From Bacteroidia bacterium (GTDB taxonomy: Bacteria; Bacteroidota; Bacteroidia; Bacteroidales; Paludibacteraceae), in assembly GCA_009929375.1 (NCBI GenBank), contig SAAO01000033.1:1-46668 (forward strand): a stretch of 46,668 nucleotides of DNA, read 5' to 3'. Numbering within the stretch: position 1 is the first letter of the stretch; each line of letters starts with the position of its first letter. The position numbers were made by a program, and so were the translations under genes. Positions 7,681 to 15,251 of this stretch are shown here, piece by piece. Under the pieces are notes generated by a model, which was not told where the DNA came from, made no database searches, and was given only the letters and a program-made list of their open reading frames with translations.

Positions 7681-10212
7681 TCAGTTTTTTACAAATCTCA
7701 ACTGATCAGATAATCCATTGGTATTCACTTTTAAAAAGTATACGCCAGCCGCGAGGGCTGAAACATCAATTGTTTCATCTTTGGCTCCTGGTTGTAAAAC
7801 CATTCCACCTGCAATGTTGAAAACTCCGGCCAGGTTTGTTTCAGGATCCAAACGTACAATTTTCAGAGTGTTTTTTGTTGGATTCGGAAATACTTTACAG
7901 GCTGCTTTTTCGAAGTTTTTTTTTACAGCAAGCGGTGACGGTTTACGCGTTTTACTGAGCACTGAGAGTCCCATGTCAATATATTGACCACCGGTTGTTT
8001 GTCGGCAATGTACAGCAATCACATTTGTTCCTCCCAGTACCAAAGCATTTTTCGCTGCTTCGCTTACTTCGTAATTTATATAGTTTCCTGTAAATCCTGT
8101 CAGATCGAGCGCTTTTACGCCATTGAAATATACCTGACAGTCTTCGTCGTGATGCAGGCGGATTATCAAACTATCGATGGCAGAGCGATCGGCTTCGGGC
8201 AATGTAATGGTTTTGCGCATCCAAATGTCACGGGTGTTCCATACAGTTCCGATAATTGCTCCCGGTGTTTTGTCGGTTCCAAAACCACCATTGCCTGTTT
8301 GCCAGGTGCCGTCGTTGTAGGTGGTTGAGTTCCAGTTTGCAGCCGGTGCAGCCGTTGTGTATTTCCAGCTTTGTGCAATATCTTCCGATGTAGGTAAAAC
8401 TTCGGTATAGAAACTGTTTTCGTTGATTATCCGTTGATTTACTTTGTAGAAATCTTCGATATTTCCTTTCATAACTTTACGGTCGTAAGTGAAAAATCCG
8501 TTAAGTTCCATTTCTACATCGGTAATTTCAGTATAAACTGCTGCGCTCATTCCTTTGTTGCTTTTGTAATCGATCAACATGTCAGCGTAAAGTGTATATC
8601 GCTCAAGTAATTGTGCTGTTGTAGCCACAGTTTCGTAAGGGTTTCCGCTTTGCCATATATGTCCTTCTACAAAATAGCCTATACCGCCATATTCGCCGCA
8701 AACCAGTGCCTGAGTATTTCCGGCGTTTGGTTTTGGATATGTAGGAGGTGGATAATTGTGGAAGTCGCGAATATCGCTCGCATCGTTGAACGGACCACCG
8801 CTACCCACATTTACCAATCGGCTATTGTCAATTTGTTTGGTGAAGCTTACGTTTGCAGCTTCGTCGTGAGCGCCCTGATATTCGTTGAAAATTACCCACG
8901 ATACTATGGCGGGCGAGTTCCAGAGGTTTTTAATCATGGCTTCAAGTTCGCGGCGATAAGCAGCTTTGTCGATAGGAGGAACAGGGCGACCTGCTCCGGT
9001 GTTGATATAAGAGTTCATCGAAGGCATATCCTGCCAAACCATTAATCCGAGTTTGTCGGCCCAGTAATACCAGCGAAGCGGTTCAACTTTGATATGTTTG
9101 CGTGTCATATTGAAACCGAGCTCTTTTGTTTTGATAATGTCGAATTTCAATGCTTCTTCAGTTGGCGCAGTGTAAATTCCATCAGGCCAGAATCCCTGAT
9201 CGAGTGGTCCCATTTGGAATACGAATTCGTTATTGAGCATCATCTTTTTAAATCCGCCCACTTCGACCATCGAAATTTTTCGCATACCAAAGTAGGTGCT
9301 TACAGAGTCGATTACTTGGTTGTCCAGTGTAAGATACACTTTCATATCATAAAGAAACGGACTGTTTGGCGACCAGAGTTTAAGTGGCGCAGGTACAGGA
9401 ATAGTGATATTGGTTCTGTTGGCATCCTCGAAAGTCGATATCAGATTACCATTGTCGTAAATATTGAATTTAAAACGCAAACCCGAAACAGCACCTGCCA
9501 ATACAGGAGAAAAACGAAGTGTTCCATTGTCGATATTCGGCACAATGCGACATGAGCGCAGAGAAGTTTGTGGTACGGGTTCGAGCCACACTGTTTGCCA
9601 TATGCCGGTGACTGAAGTGTACATAATGCCGCCGGGATAAAGTGTTTGTTTTCCACGTGGTTTTCCTACGGCATCGGTAAGGTCGGTGACTCTTAAAGCC
9701 ACATCCTGAGCGCCGGTTCCGTTTAGAAATGATGTGATGTCGAAGCTGAAAGGATCGTAACCTCCTTCGTGTTTGCCTACGCTCGTACCGTTTACAAAAA
9801 CTTCACATTCATAATCTACGGCTCCGAAGTTTAGAAGAATTTTTTGTCCGGCCCAGTCGGTTGGTACCTGAAACGACCGACGATACCAAATGTGTGGGTG
9901 ATGTTCCATGACGCCCGATATGGCAGACTCTACAGGAAACGGAACAAGAATTTTAGACGATAATTTGCCTGTAGGCAGCGCTTCAGTTGCACTTGCAGCA
10001 GGTTGATATTGCCATATGCCGTTCAGGTTCAGCCATTTTTCGCGTTGAAATTGCGGACGGGGATATTCGCCCAATACATTTGAAGTGTCAACATCGGCAG
10101 CAAAATCAGTCATTAATTTTGCTGTTTTCATGCTCCATTGCTGCGCATTAGCACTTGTACTTAAAATGCTTAAAAGTAAAATGAATACTGTGAGCTTTGG
10201 TAATTTTCTCAT
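7681..10212 (-). CDS. secreted GH2-family glycosidase (beta-glucuronidase/galactosidase-like) with T9SS sorting domain
   Basis: GH2 retaining glycosidase. Signal peptide at 1-23 (cleavage after SANA). Sugar-binding jelly roll at about 45-215, immunoglobulin-like domain at about 220-315, TIM barrel at about 320-600. The acid/base is Glu444 in IFNEYQG and the nucleophile Glu507 in VCGEYGG, so it should be active. Residues ~625-755 form a second beta-sandwich (ends GQYIDMGLSVL) that closely resembles a module in the neighbouring DUF4965 protein. The C-terminal ~70 residues (VFPNPTKN to LRFVKN) are a type A T9SS sorting domain. It shares secretion route and strand with the GH127 gene downstream but is separated by a hairpin. 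The substrate could be a beta-glucuronide, galactoside or mannoside; the barrel alone does not decide this. Confidence 0.87.
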   Translation of the reverse strand: MRKLPKLTVFILLLSILSTSANAQQWSMKTAKLMTDFAADVDTSNVLGEYPRPQFQREKWLNLNGIWQYQPAASATEALPTGKLSSKILVPFPVESAISGVMEHHPHIWYRRSFQVPTDWAGQKILLNFGAVDYECEVFVNGTSVGKHEGGYDPFSFDITSFLNGTGAQDVALRVTDLTDAVGKPRGKQTLYPGGIMYTSVTGIWQTVWLEPVPQTSLRSCRIVPNIDNGTLRFSPVLAGAVSGLRFKFNIYDNGNLISTFEDANRTNITIPVPAPLKLWSPNSPFLYDMKVYLTLDNQVIDSVSTYFGMRKISMVEVGGFKKMMLNNEFVFQMGPLDQGFWPDGIYTAPTEEALKFDIIKTKELGFNMTRKHIKVEPLRWYYWADKLGLMVWQDMPSMNSYINTGAGRPVPPIDKAAYRRELEAMIKNLWNSPAIVSWVIFNEYQGAHDEAANVSFTKQIDNSRLVNVGSGGPFNDASDIRDFHNYPPPTYPKPNAGNTQALVCGEYGGIGYFVEGHIWQSGNPYETVATTAQLLERYTLYADMLIDYKSNKGMSAAVYTEITDVEMELNGFFTYDRKVMKGNIEDFYKVNQRIINENSFYTEVLPTSEDIAQSWKYTTAAPAANWNSTTYNDGTWQTGNGGFGTDKTPGAIIGTVWNTRDIWMRKTITLPEADRSAIDSLIIRLHHDEDCQVYFNGVKALDLTGFTGNYINYEVSEAAKNALVLGGTNVIAVHCRQTTGGQYIDMGLSVLSKTRKPSPLAVKKNFEKAACKVFPNPTKNTLKIVRLDPETNLAGVFNIAGGMVLQPGAKDETIDVSALAAGVYFLKVNTNGLSDQLRFVKN

Positions 10213-10446
10213 TTTAATTTGTTTTTATACTATTTATGGTTATTGATTTCTTTTGATTTCAGAATACTTGTTTTCCTGTGGTAAAATTACTTTTCCTGTG
10301 CCGGATTTTGTGGAAGTAATAACCCATAAAACATCAATTTTGTGTCAAAGGCCTGTGAAATCGTTTCATAAAATAGATGAAATATCCATTTCCTGTGCGA
10401 AATATTTTTTTATCTGTTTGTATTACAAATGATTGATGTTTTCTGT
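10213..10446. promoter_or_regulatory. upstream region of the GH2 gene with three direct repeats
   Basis: This gene-free stretch lies upstream of the minus-strand GH2 gene. TTTCCTGTG (CACAGGAAA on the coding strand) occurs exactly at 10272-10280, 10292-10300 and 10389-10397. The first two are 20 bp apart, about two helical turns, as expected of an activator operator. I see no clear TAnnTTTG box on the minus strand here. The regulator is unknown. Confidence 0.4.
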
Positions 10447-10509
10447 CCTTTTGTTTGAGAACAAAAGGGTGATGATACCACATATATGTTAAGTATTCAT
10501 CACCCTTTT
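10447..10509 (-). terminator. terminator hairpin with an overlapping alternative hairpin after the DUF4965 gene
   Basis: The 13-bp stem 10463-10475 / 10497-10509 ends in TTTT on the minus strand, 60 bp beyond the DUF4965 stop. A second perfect 9-bp stem (10447-10455 / 10460-10468, 4-nt loop) shares the arm at 10463-10468, so the two cannot both form. This may be a conditional terminator controlling readthrough into the GH2 gene. Confidence 0.6.
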
Positions 10510-10569
10510 GCATTATTGTAATTGCTCAGAAAGTTTTACCTTTCGTACACAAGTGTTTTTTGTTGTAAA

Positions 10570-13047
10570 TTACCTGAATTTTTCTTCAAGCATTTTGATA
10601 AAATATCCACCTACAACCGAACGTGCACGGAATCCGCGATGATAAGGTTTGTCGGTAAATACCCAATCGGACATCGGAATACGGTCTTCGGTTTCGTTCA
10701 TAAACAGATAAACCGGATCGATGAATTTTTCGAATGTAGCTTTGTCGTCGGCCAGAGTTGCAGTCCAGATAATCCAGTCGGTTTTAGTGTAAGTTTCTCT
10801 GTTGTCGAGCGGCAAACCGTATTTGTTTTGTTTTGTCAGATAATACTGAATTTCTTTCTGTGCCACTTCGTCCGGGAAAATTCCAAAATCGAGCAGTTTG
10901 TCCCATACGAGATTGTATTTCTGACTCCATGTGCCCGGTTGATCGAAAGTGAGTCGGTAATGATCGCCATCGTTAGCCATTTTTACCCATTCCTGAGCCA
11001 TGCGGCGTGCTTCGGCTGTATATTTTTCGGCAATATCATTTTTTCCGGCTATTTTAGCCATGTAACCGTATGAAGCTACTCCCAGAATGGCTTTTACCGA
11101 AAGATTGGTATTGTGAGCAAAGTGACCAGCAAAGTCGTCGGTGCAAAGCTGATTTTCAGGGTCGAGACCTTTTTCCACCAGATAATCGGTCCATGTGGTA
11201 AGTACATCCCAATGTTTTTCAGCATAAGTGGCATTACCTTCCAGTTTGGTAATTGCAGCTGTGAGAATAAGCATGTTACCCGATTCTTCGACAGGCATAT
11301 CGCCTCCGTAGGTCTGACCATTTGCCAGCGGATATGTGCCTATGTCGTGAGCAGCAAAGGGTTTTGTCCATTTTCCGCTTTCGCTGTAGTAGAATATAAA
11401 GTTTAGCAAACCTTTGGCCAACTCGGGATTGTAATAGAGAAACATTGGTGCCGAAGGATATGTTACATCCACAGTCCCAATCGATCCGTTGCTGTTGTTT
11501 TCCTTCGAGAGCCACATTAATTCGCCCTGTGGCGACTGCACAAGTTTATGTGCTGCAATTGCCTGACGATAAGCCAAAGCGCAAAGTTCTGCATATTTTT
11601 TACCACCTGCCTTTGTGGCTGTTTGCATAAGTTTTTTGTCGAATTTGGCGCTTGCAACCATCAGTTCTTCGTATTCTTTATTGGCTTTTTTCAGTTGCGA
11701 TTCTATGGTTTCGTTATTGTTGCGATTCCAGTATGGACGGAGATTTTCGCCAAAGTATTGAATAGAATAAATGTCGTCATAGGCAATCATTATTTTGCCA
11801 GTGGTTTCTTTTGTTTTGCCTAAACTCTGAACCAGAGCCATTTTCGAAGATTCGTTGATGCCTTCGTTTCTGTTCGACAGTTTTCCGCTTACAAAACCAC
11901 TGCGAAGTTCGGTGCTTTTACCTATATCAGCTTTTACATTTTTGTTGTCGGCTACCATGTAAAAATATCCCCAGTTGATGCGCAAATCATCTCCTTTTTT
12001 GTGCAGAATGTTCTGTTCAAGACTTCCTGTGGTGAGGTAAAGTAATTCATCATCAGCAAAAGTTTTACTAACCGATTGTTCGTAAGGCTGATCGAGAGCC
12101 CAGCGCGGAGATGCTTCAAAATACATTTCAACCTCATGGGCTTTGCCATCGTTCGAAACTATTTCGTAAGTGATGTAGTTTACCGGACGCGAAAGTAAAT
12201 CGAGATTGTCCATAAACAACGGAGCAGTAAATGTCAGATTCAGATCGACATTTCCTGCCGAAAAGCTGTAGTATGTTTGGGTGGCCTGTACCTCTACCGA
12301 TTTTTGAACAGCAGTTTGTTCGAGATCTTTTTTGATGTTGTTTTCGGTCAACAATCCAAAATCGAGTAGTCCGTTAGCCACAGGATTCTGGCAATAAGCA
12401 GTGATCAGATTTTTTCCGGGGCGTAGTGCTTTTACAACTTCGTCAGAAAGTTTTGTATAAGCATTTTTGTTTACGGTGTTACCGGTGTTGTATGCCAGTT
12501 TGCCATTGATATAAAATACTGCGCCATCGTCGTGACTGTGCTCAAGATACACATTTTTACCGGTCAAATCCTGATCGATATTAATTACGCGACGCACCCA
12601 AATGTGTTCGCTTGCCCAGTTTGTTTTAGCTGTGGGTTCGTTGTGTGTGGTTCCGAAAGCACCTTTGGCAGTTTTCCAGCCCGAATCGTCGAAATTTTCA
12701 GAAACCCAGTTGGCGGGAGGTTCTTTTTCAGTGTATTTGCCAAGCCATTCTCCCTGTTCCGAAGTGGGAACAAGCGGACTCAGTTCAACTTCTTCGATGC
12801 CCATGAACCGGTATACCTTTCCATCTACTTTTATAGCGCCTATCAGCGGAAAGTCTTTTCCTGTCCAGTGTTTGACCGAACCTTCGTAAAGATTGTTGTT
12901 GAACGACCATGCGCTTGTGTAGGGATCGACACTTATCAGCGGATATGCCGGAGCACGTAATTCGTTTTCAATAAGTGATTTTTTTGTTCCAACACACGAA
13001 ACTAAAAAATTCGTGCTTAGAATTAGTAATGGAATAAGTAACCTCAT
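10570..13047 (-). CDS. DUF4965/DUF5127 'glutaminase-like' lipoprotein, probably glycan-active
   Basis: I chose the internal ATG at 13047 because it gives a lipoprotein signal (MRLLIPLLILSTNFLVSC, lipidated Cys18); the longer frame from 13134 adds an unlikely 29-residue leader. The order of parts matches the fungal glutaminase A / DUF4965 family: an N-terminal segment (PLISVDPYTSAWS), an inserted beta-sandwich of ~130 residues (starting near WLGKYTEKEPPANW), a DUF5127-type beta domain, then DUF4965 and DUF1793 alpha-barrel parts (YWNRNNNETIE; GNMLILTAA; TDDFAGHFAHNTNLSVKA). In Bacteroidota such proteins sit in polysaccharide loci, so an (alpha/alpha)-barrel glycosidase role is more plausible here than glutamine hydrolysis; this is inference. 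The inserted module is homologous to one in the adjacent GH2 enzyme. A good promoter lies at 13132-13165. About 825 aa, consistent with the family. Confidence 0.8.
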   Translation of the reverse strand: MRLLIPLLILSTNFLVSCVGTKKSLIENELRAPAYPLISVDPYTSAWSFNNNLYEGSVKHWTGKDFPLIGAIKVDGKVYRFMGIEEVELSPLVPTSEQGEWLGKYTEKEPPANWVSENFDDSGWKTAKGAFGTTHNEPTAKTNWASEHIWVRRVINIDQDLTGKNVYLEHSHDDGAVFYINGKLAYNTGNTVNKNAYTKLSDEVVKALRPGKNLITAYCQNPVANGLLDFGLLTENNIKKDLEQTAVQKSVEVQATQTYYSFSAGNVDLNLTFTAPLFMDNLDLLSRPVNYITYEIVSNDGKAHEVEMYFEASPRWALDQPYEQSVSKTFADDELLYLTTGSLEQNILHKKGDDLRINWGYFYMVADNKNVKADIGKSTELRSGFVSGKLSNRNEGINESSKMALVQSLGKTKETTGKIMIAYDDIYSIQYFGENLRPYWNRNNNETIESQLKKANKEYEELMVASAKFDKKLMQTATKAGGKKYAELCALAYRQAIAAHKLVQSPQGELMWLSKENNSNGSIGTVDVTYPSAPMFLYYNPELAKGLLNFIFYYSESGKWTKPFAAHDIGTYPLANGQTYGGDMPVEESGNMLILTAAITKLEGNATYAEKHWDVLTTWTDYLVEKGLDPENQLCTDDFAGHFAHNTNLSVKAILGVASYGYMAKIAGKNDIAEKYTAEARRMAQEWVKMANDGDHYRLTFDQPGTWSQKYNLVWDKLLDFGIFPDEVAQKEIQYYLTKQNKYGLPLDNRETYTKTDWIIWTATLADDKATFEKFIDPVYLFMNETEDRIPMSDWVFTDKPYHRGFRARSVVGGYFIKMLEEKFR

Positions 13048-13131
13048 GTGTGAAAATTTTGATTTATAAAATAAGCAGAAAATGTTGTCAACTGACTTTT
13101 TCGACGTCGATTGTCGGATAGTTTTCTGATA

Positions 13132-13165
13132 CAAAAATACCCTGAGTATTTGTGTATTATCAAAA
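13132..13165 (-). promoter_or_regulatory. Bacteroidales-type promoter of the DUF4965 gene
   Basis: On the minus strand this reads TTTTG (13165-13161), 21 bp, then TATTTTTG (13139-13132). That matches the -33 TTTG / -7 TAnnTTTG consensus of the primary sigma factor of Bacteroides. It gives a leader of ~80 nt before the start at 13047. Confidence 0.7.
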
Positions 13166-13206
13166 CTGGCAGTTCAAAAAACAACAAATTCTGCCTATTT
13201 CATATA

Positions 13207-14058
13207 TCACTTTTTCACAAAAGGACTATTCTGTAGGTATCTGAAGCTTTTTTCAACACTTTCGATAGGTTTGAAGTTGTAATTTTCCACTTCTACCACA
13301 TAGAATTTTGTGCCGGCAGCTTTTGTGTTTTGAAAAATAGCATCGAAGCCCACCATTCCGCTTTGTCCGAGTTCTTTATTGTCTTTTATATGAAGCACTT
13401 CGAACCGACCGGGATATTTATTGAAATAATCCACAGGGCTTTGGCCACCGCGAACCACCCAATACACATCCATTTGGAAGAATACTTTGGCAGGATCGGT
13501 ATTTTTAAGCATGAAATCGTACATCACTTCGCTTTCGATTTTTGAAAACTCAAAATTGTGATTGTGATATCCGAAACGAAGTCCGGCAGCGTTGCATTTT
13601 TCTCCGATTTTGTTGTAATAATCGCAGTAAACTTTCAGATCGGCCAGTGTTTTTACCGTCGGCATCCAGGGAGTGACAATGTATTTCATACCCGCAGCTT
13701 TGTGTGCAGCAATGGCTTTGTCCCACCATGCCCATACTTCATTCCAGTTTGTATCTGAAATATTGTCGTTCAGCGCTTTGCCGGTGTGCGACGAAAGCAC
13801 TTTCATTCCGCGTTTTTCAATTTCATTTTTAAAAGCTTCGGGTGTCAGTCCGTAAAACTTTCCGTTATCGTAACTGGCAGCTTCGATACCAGTGTATCCA
13901 ATGGCAGCCACTTTCGTCAGCGTGGTGCTGAAATCCGATTTAATATCGTCGCGAACCGAATAAAGTTGTATATAAATTTCTTTTTTTACCGGCTTTTTTG
14001 CCTGAATAGCAGTAGTGGCAGCCATGATAAACAGTATAAAAAATATTGATTTTTTCAT
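13207..14058 (-). CDS. secreted sugar phosphate isomerase/epimerase-family TIM-barrel protein
   Basis: Member of the xylose-isomerase-like TIM-barrel (AP endonuclease 2 / sugar isomerase-epimerase) family. A signal peptide (1-20, MKKSIFFILFIMAATTAIQA) places it in the periplasm, unlike cytosolic sugar isomerases. Expected metal-site regions are visible: YHNHNFEF (about 163-170), QMDVYWVVRGGQS (Asp), VLHIKD (His) and VVEVENY (Glu). The 283-residue length is normal. In Bacteroidota, secreted members next to DUF1080 and Gfo/Idh/MocA genes have been tied to oxidative glycoside breakdown, where they act on 3-keto sugars as lyase, hydratase or isomerase rather than on phosphates. A hairpin at 14345-14388 and a repeat element separate it from the DUF1080 gene, so it may have its own promoter. 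The precise reaction is not readable from sequence. Confidence 0.82.
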   Translation of the reverse strand: MKKSIFFILFIMAATTAIQAKKPVKKEIYIQLYSVRDDIKSDFSTTLTKVAAIGYTGIEAASYDNGKFYGLTPEAFKNEIEKRGMKVLSSHTGKALNDNISDTNWNEVWAWWDKAIAAHKAAGMKYIVTPWMPTVKTLADLKVYCDYYNKIGEKCNAAGLRFGYHNHNFEFSKIESEVMYDFMLKNTDPAKVFFQMDVYWVVRGGQSPVDYFNKYPGRFEVLHIKDNKELGQSGMVGFDAIFQNTKAAGTKFYVVEVENYNFKPIESVEKSFRYLQNSPFVKK

Positions 14059-14092
14059 TTTATATATAAATATTGATTAGAATTTTCGATGG

Positions 14093-14315
14093 TTCGTTGT
14101 AAAATTGATTATCATCGGAGTGTGTTAGTTCGATAAATAAAAAACGATTTATCGTTTTCTTATGCGCCTTATTTATATCACGCAAAGGCGCAGAGTCGCT
14201 AAGTTTATATTAACTTAAGTATTACAGAATCTTTTTTAAGACGCATTGAACAAAAACCTTCGGTTTTTCTTCGCAACTTTGCGACTTTGCGAGAAAAAAT
14301 ATATTTTACAACGAA
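14093..14315. repeat. MITE-like element with 13-bp terminal inverted repeats
   Basis: The gene-free interval 14059-14428 carries a 223-bp element bounded by perfect 13-bp inverted repeats, TTCGTTGTAAAAT at 14093-14105 and its complement at 14303-14315. Just inside are imperfect inverted copies of a CGCAAAG-rich motif (14179-14199 and 14273-14293), a sequence type scattered in Bacteroidota genomes. A small AAAAACC-TTC-GGTTTTT hairpin lies at about 14252-14268. There is no open frame, so any movement would need a transposase in trans. No clear target duplication. Confidence 0.6.
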
Positions 14316-14344
14316 GAGCGAATTATTTTATTGAATAATAATAA

Positions 14345-14388
14345 GAAACGCAAAGCGCTGAATCGTCGAAATTCGGGCTTTGCGTTTC
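14345..14388 (-). terminator. terminator after the DUF1080 gene
   Basis: A perfect 12-bp inverted repeat, GAAACGCAAAGC at 14345-14356 and its complement at 14377-14388, lies ~40 bp beyond the DUF1080 stop (14429). On the minus strand it is followed by a T/A-rich run. Confidence 0.65.
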
Positions 14389-14428
14389 GTGTTTTCTCAG
14401 CCTGAAGGCTTATGAGTTGAAATCGTGA

Positions 14429-15202
14429 TTAGTCTAAAATCTTGATTTTGATATTGCGATACCAAACGTCATCGCCATGATCCTGCAGACCGATAAATCC
14501 TTCGCGATTTTCGCCACCGGCATTGATGAAGTTTTCCCAGCCTTTAAACTTGCTGCCTTCAATCATTTTTTTCCAATCGTCGGTCCACAAGTGGTATTCC
14601 ACCACATTTTCACCATTTTGAGTATGCAATACAGTGCCTTTGAATACGATAATGCTACCGGTGTTCCATTCGCCATAAGGTTTCGAATTTTGTGGAACAG
14701 CAGGAATCAGGTCGTAAAGTGAAGCTGACTGACGGTTACCGCTTTTACCCAGTTTGGCATCCACGTGATTTACGTTGTCGAGAATCTGATATTCAGGTGA
14801 CGATTTCCAGATTGGATCGCCCTGAACTTCCTGAGCAAGGTAGAAGATACCACTGTTTCCGCCTTTCGAAACTTTCCACTCGAAAGTGAGTTCGAAGTTT
14901 TTAAATTTACGGTCGAAAATGATGTCACCACCATCTTTTGCTCCGGCTTCACCTTGTCCCGAACCGTTTATTTTCAGTGCTCCGTCTTCAATAGTCCATG
15001 CTTTTGGCATATCTGTGCGGCCATAACCACGCCAGCCGTCGAAACCTGTACCATCAAACAATGTGATCCATTCGTCCTGAGCTGCTGCAGGAGCCTGTTC
15101 GGCTGTCTGTTCTGGAGCTGCTTCTTTTTTCGAAGCATTTGCACATGATGTGTAACTCATAGCTGCAAAAATTATTGTGAATAAATAAAATGTCTTTTTC
15201 AT
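14429..15202 (-). CDS. DUF1080 (3-keto-disaccharide hydrolase-type) lipoprotein
   Basis: Lipoprotein signal peptide with lipobox YTSC (Cys20), followed by an acidic, alanine-rich linker and a single DUF1080 concanavalin-like jelly roll (about 43-257; starts EWITLFDGTGFDGWRGYG, ends DVWYRNIKIKILD). The motif FELTFEWKVSKGGNSGIFY is characteristic of the family. DUF1080 proteins have been assigned 3-keto-glycoside hydrolase or lyase activity, cleaving glycosides already oxidised at C3. Its neighbours (two dehydrogenases upstream, an isomerase/epimerase downstream) fit that role. It is probably cotranscribed with the oxidoreductase gene 49 bp upstream. At 257 aa the protein is full length. Position in the outer or inner membrane leaflet is not decided by the sequence after the Cys. 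Confidence 0.85.
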   Translation of the reverse strand: MKKTFYLFTIIFAAMSYTSCANASKKEAAPEQTAEQAPAAAQDEWITLFDGTGFDGWRGYGRTDMPKAWTIEDGALKINGSGQGEAGAKDGGDIIFDRKFKNFELTFEWKVSKGGNSGIFYLAQEVQGDPIWKSSPEYQILDNVNHVDAKLGKSGNRQSASLYDLIPAVPQNSKPYGEWNTGSIIVFKGTVLHTQNGENVVEYHLWTDDWKKMIEGSKFKGWENFINAGGENREGFIGLQDHGDDVWYRNIKIKILD

Positions 15203-15251
15203 ATTCTTTTATGTTTTAAATGATTATATAAACGAAAAATGAATTTTCTGA

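Noticed and set aside
942-13047. Complete polysaccharide-utilisation locus
   Set aside because: The regulator is truncated and no SusC/SusD pair is present, so only a set of glycan enzymes can be claimed.
10570-13047. True glutaminase function
   Set aside because: The family name comes from a fungal enzyme; the neighbourhood is entirely glycan-related and no evidence here supports glutamine hydrolysis.
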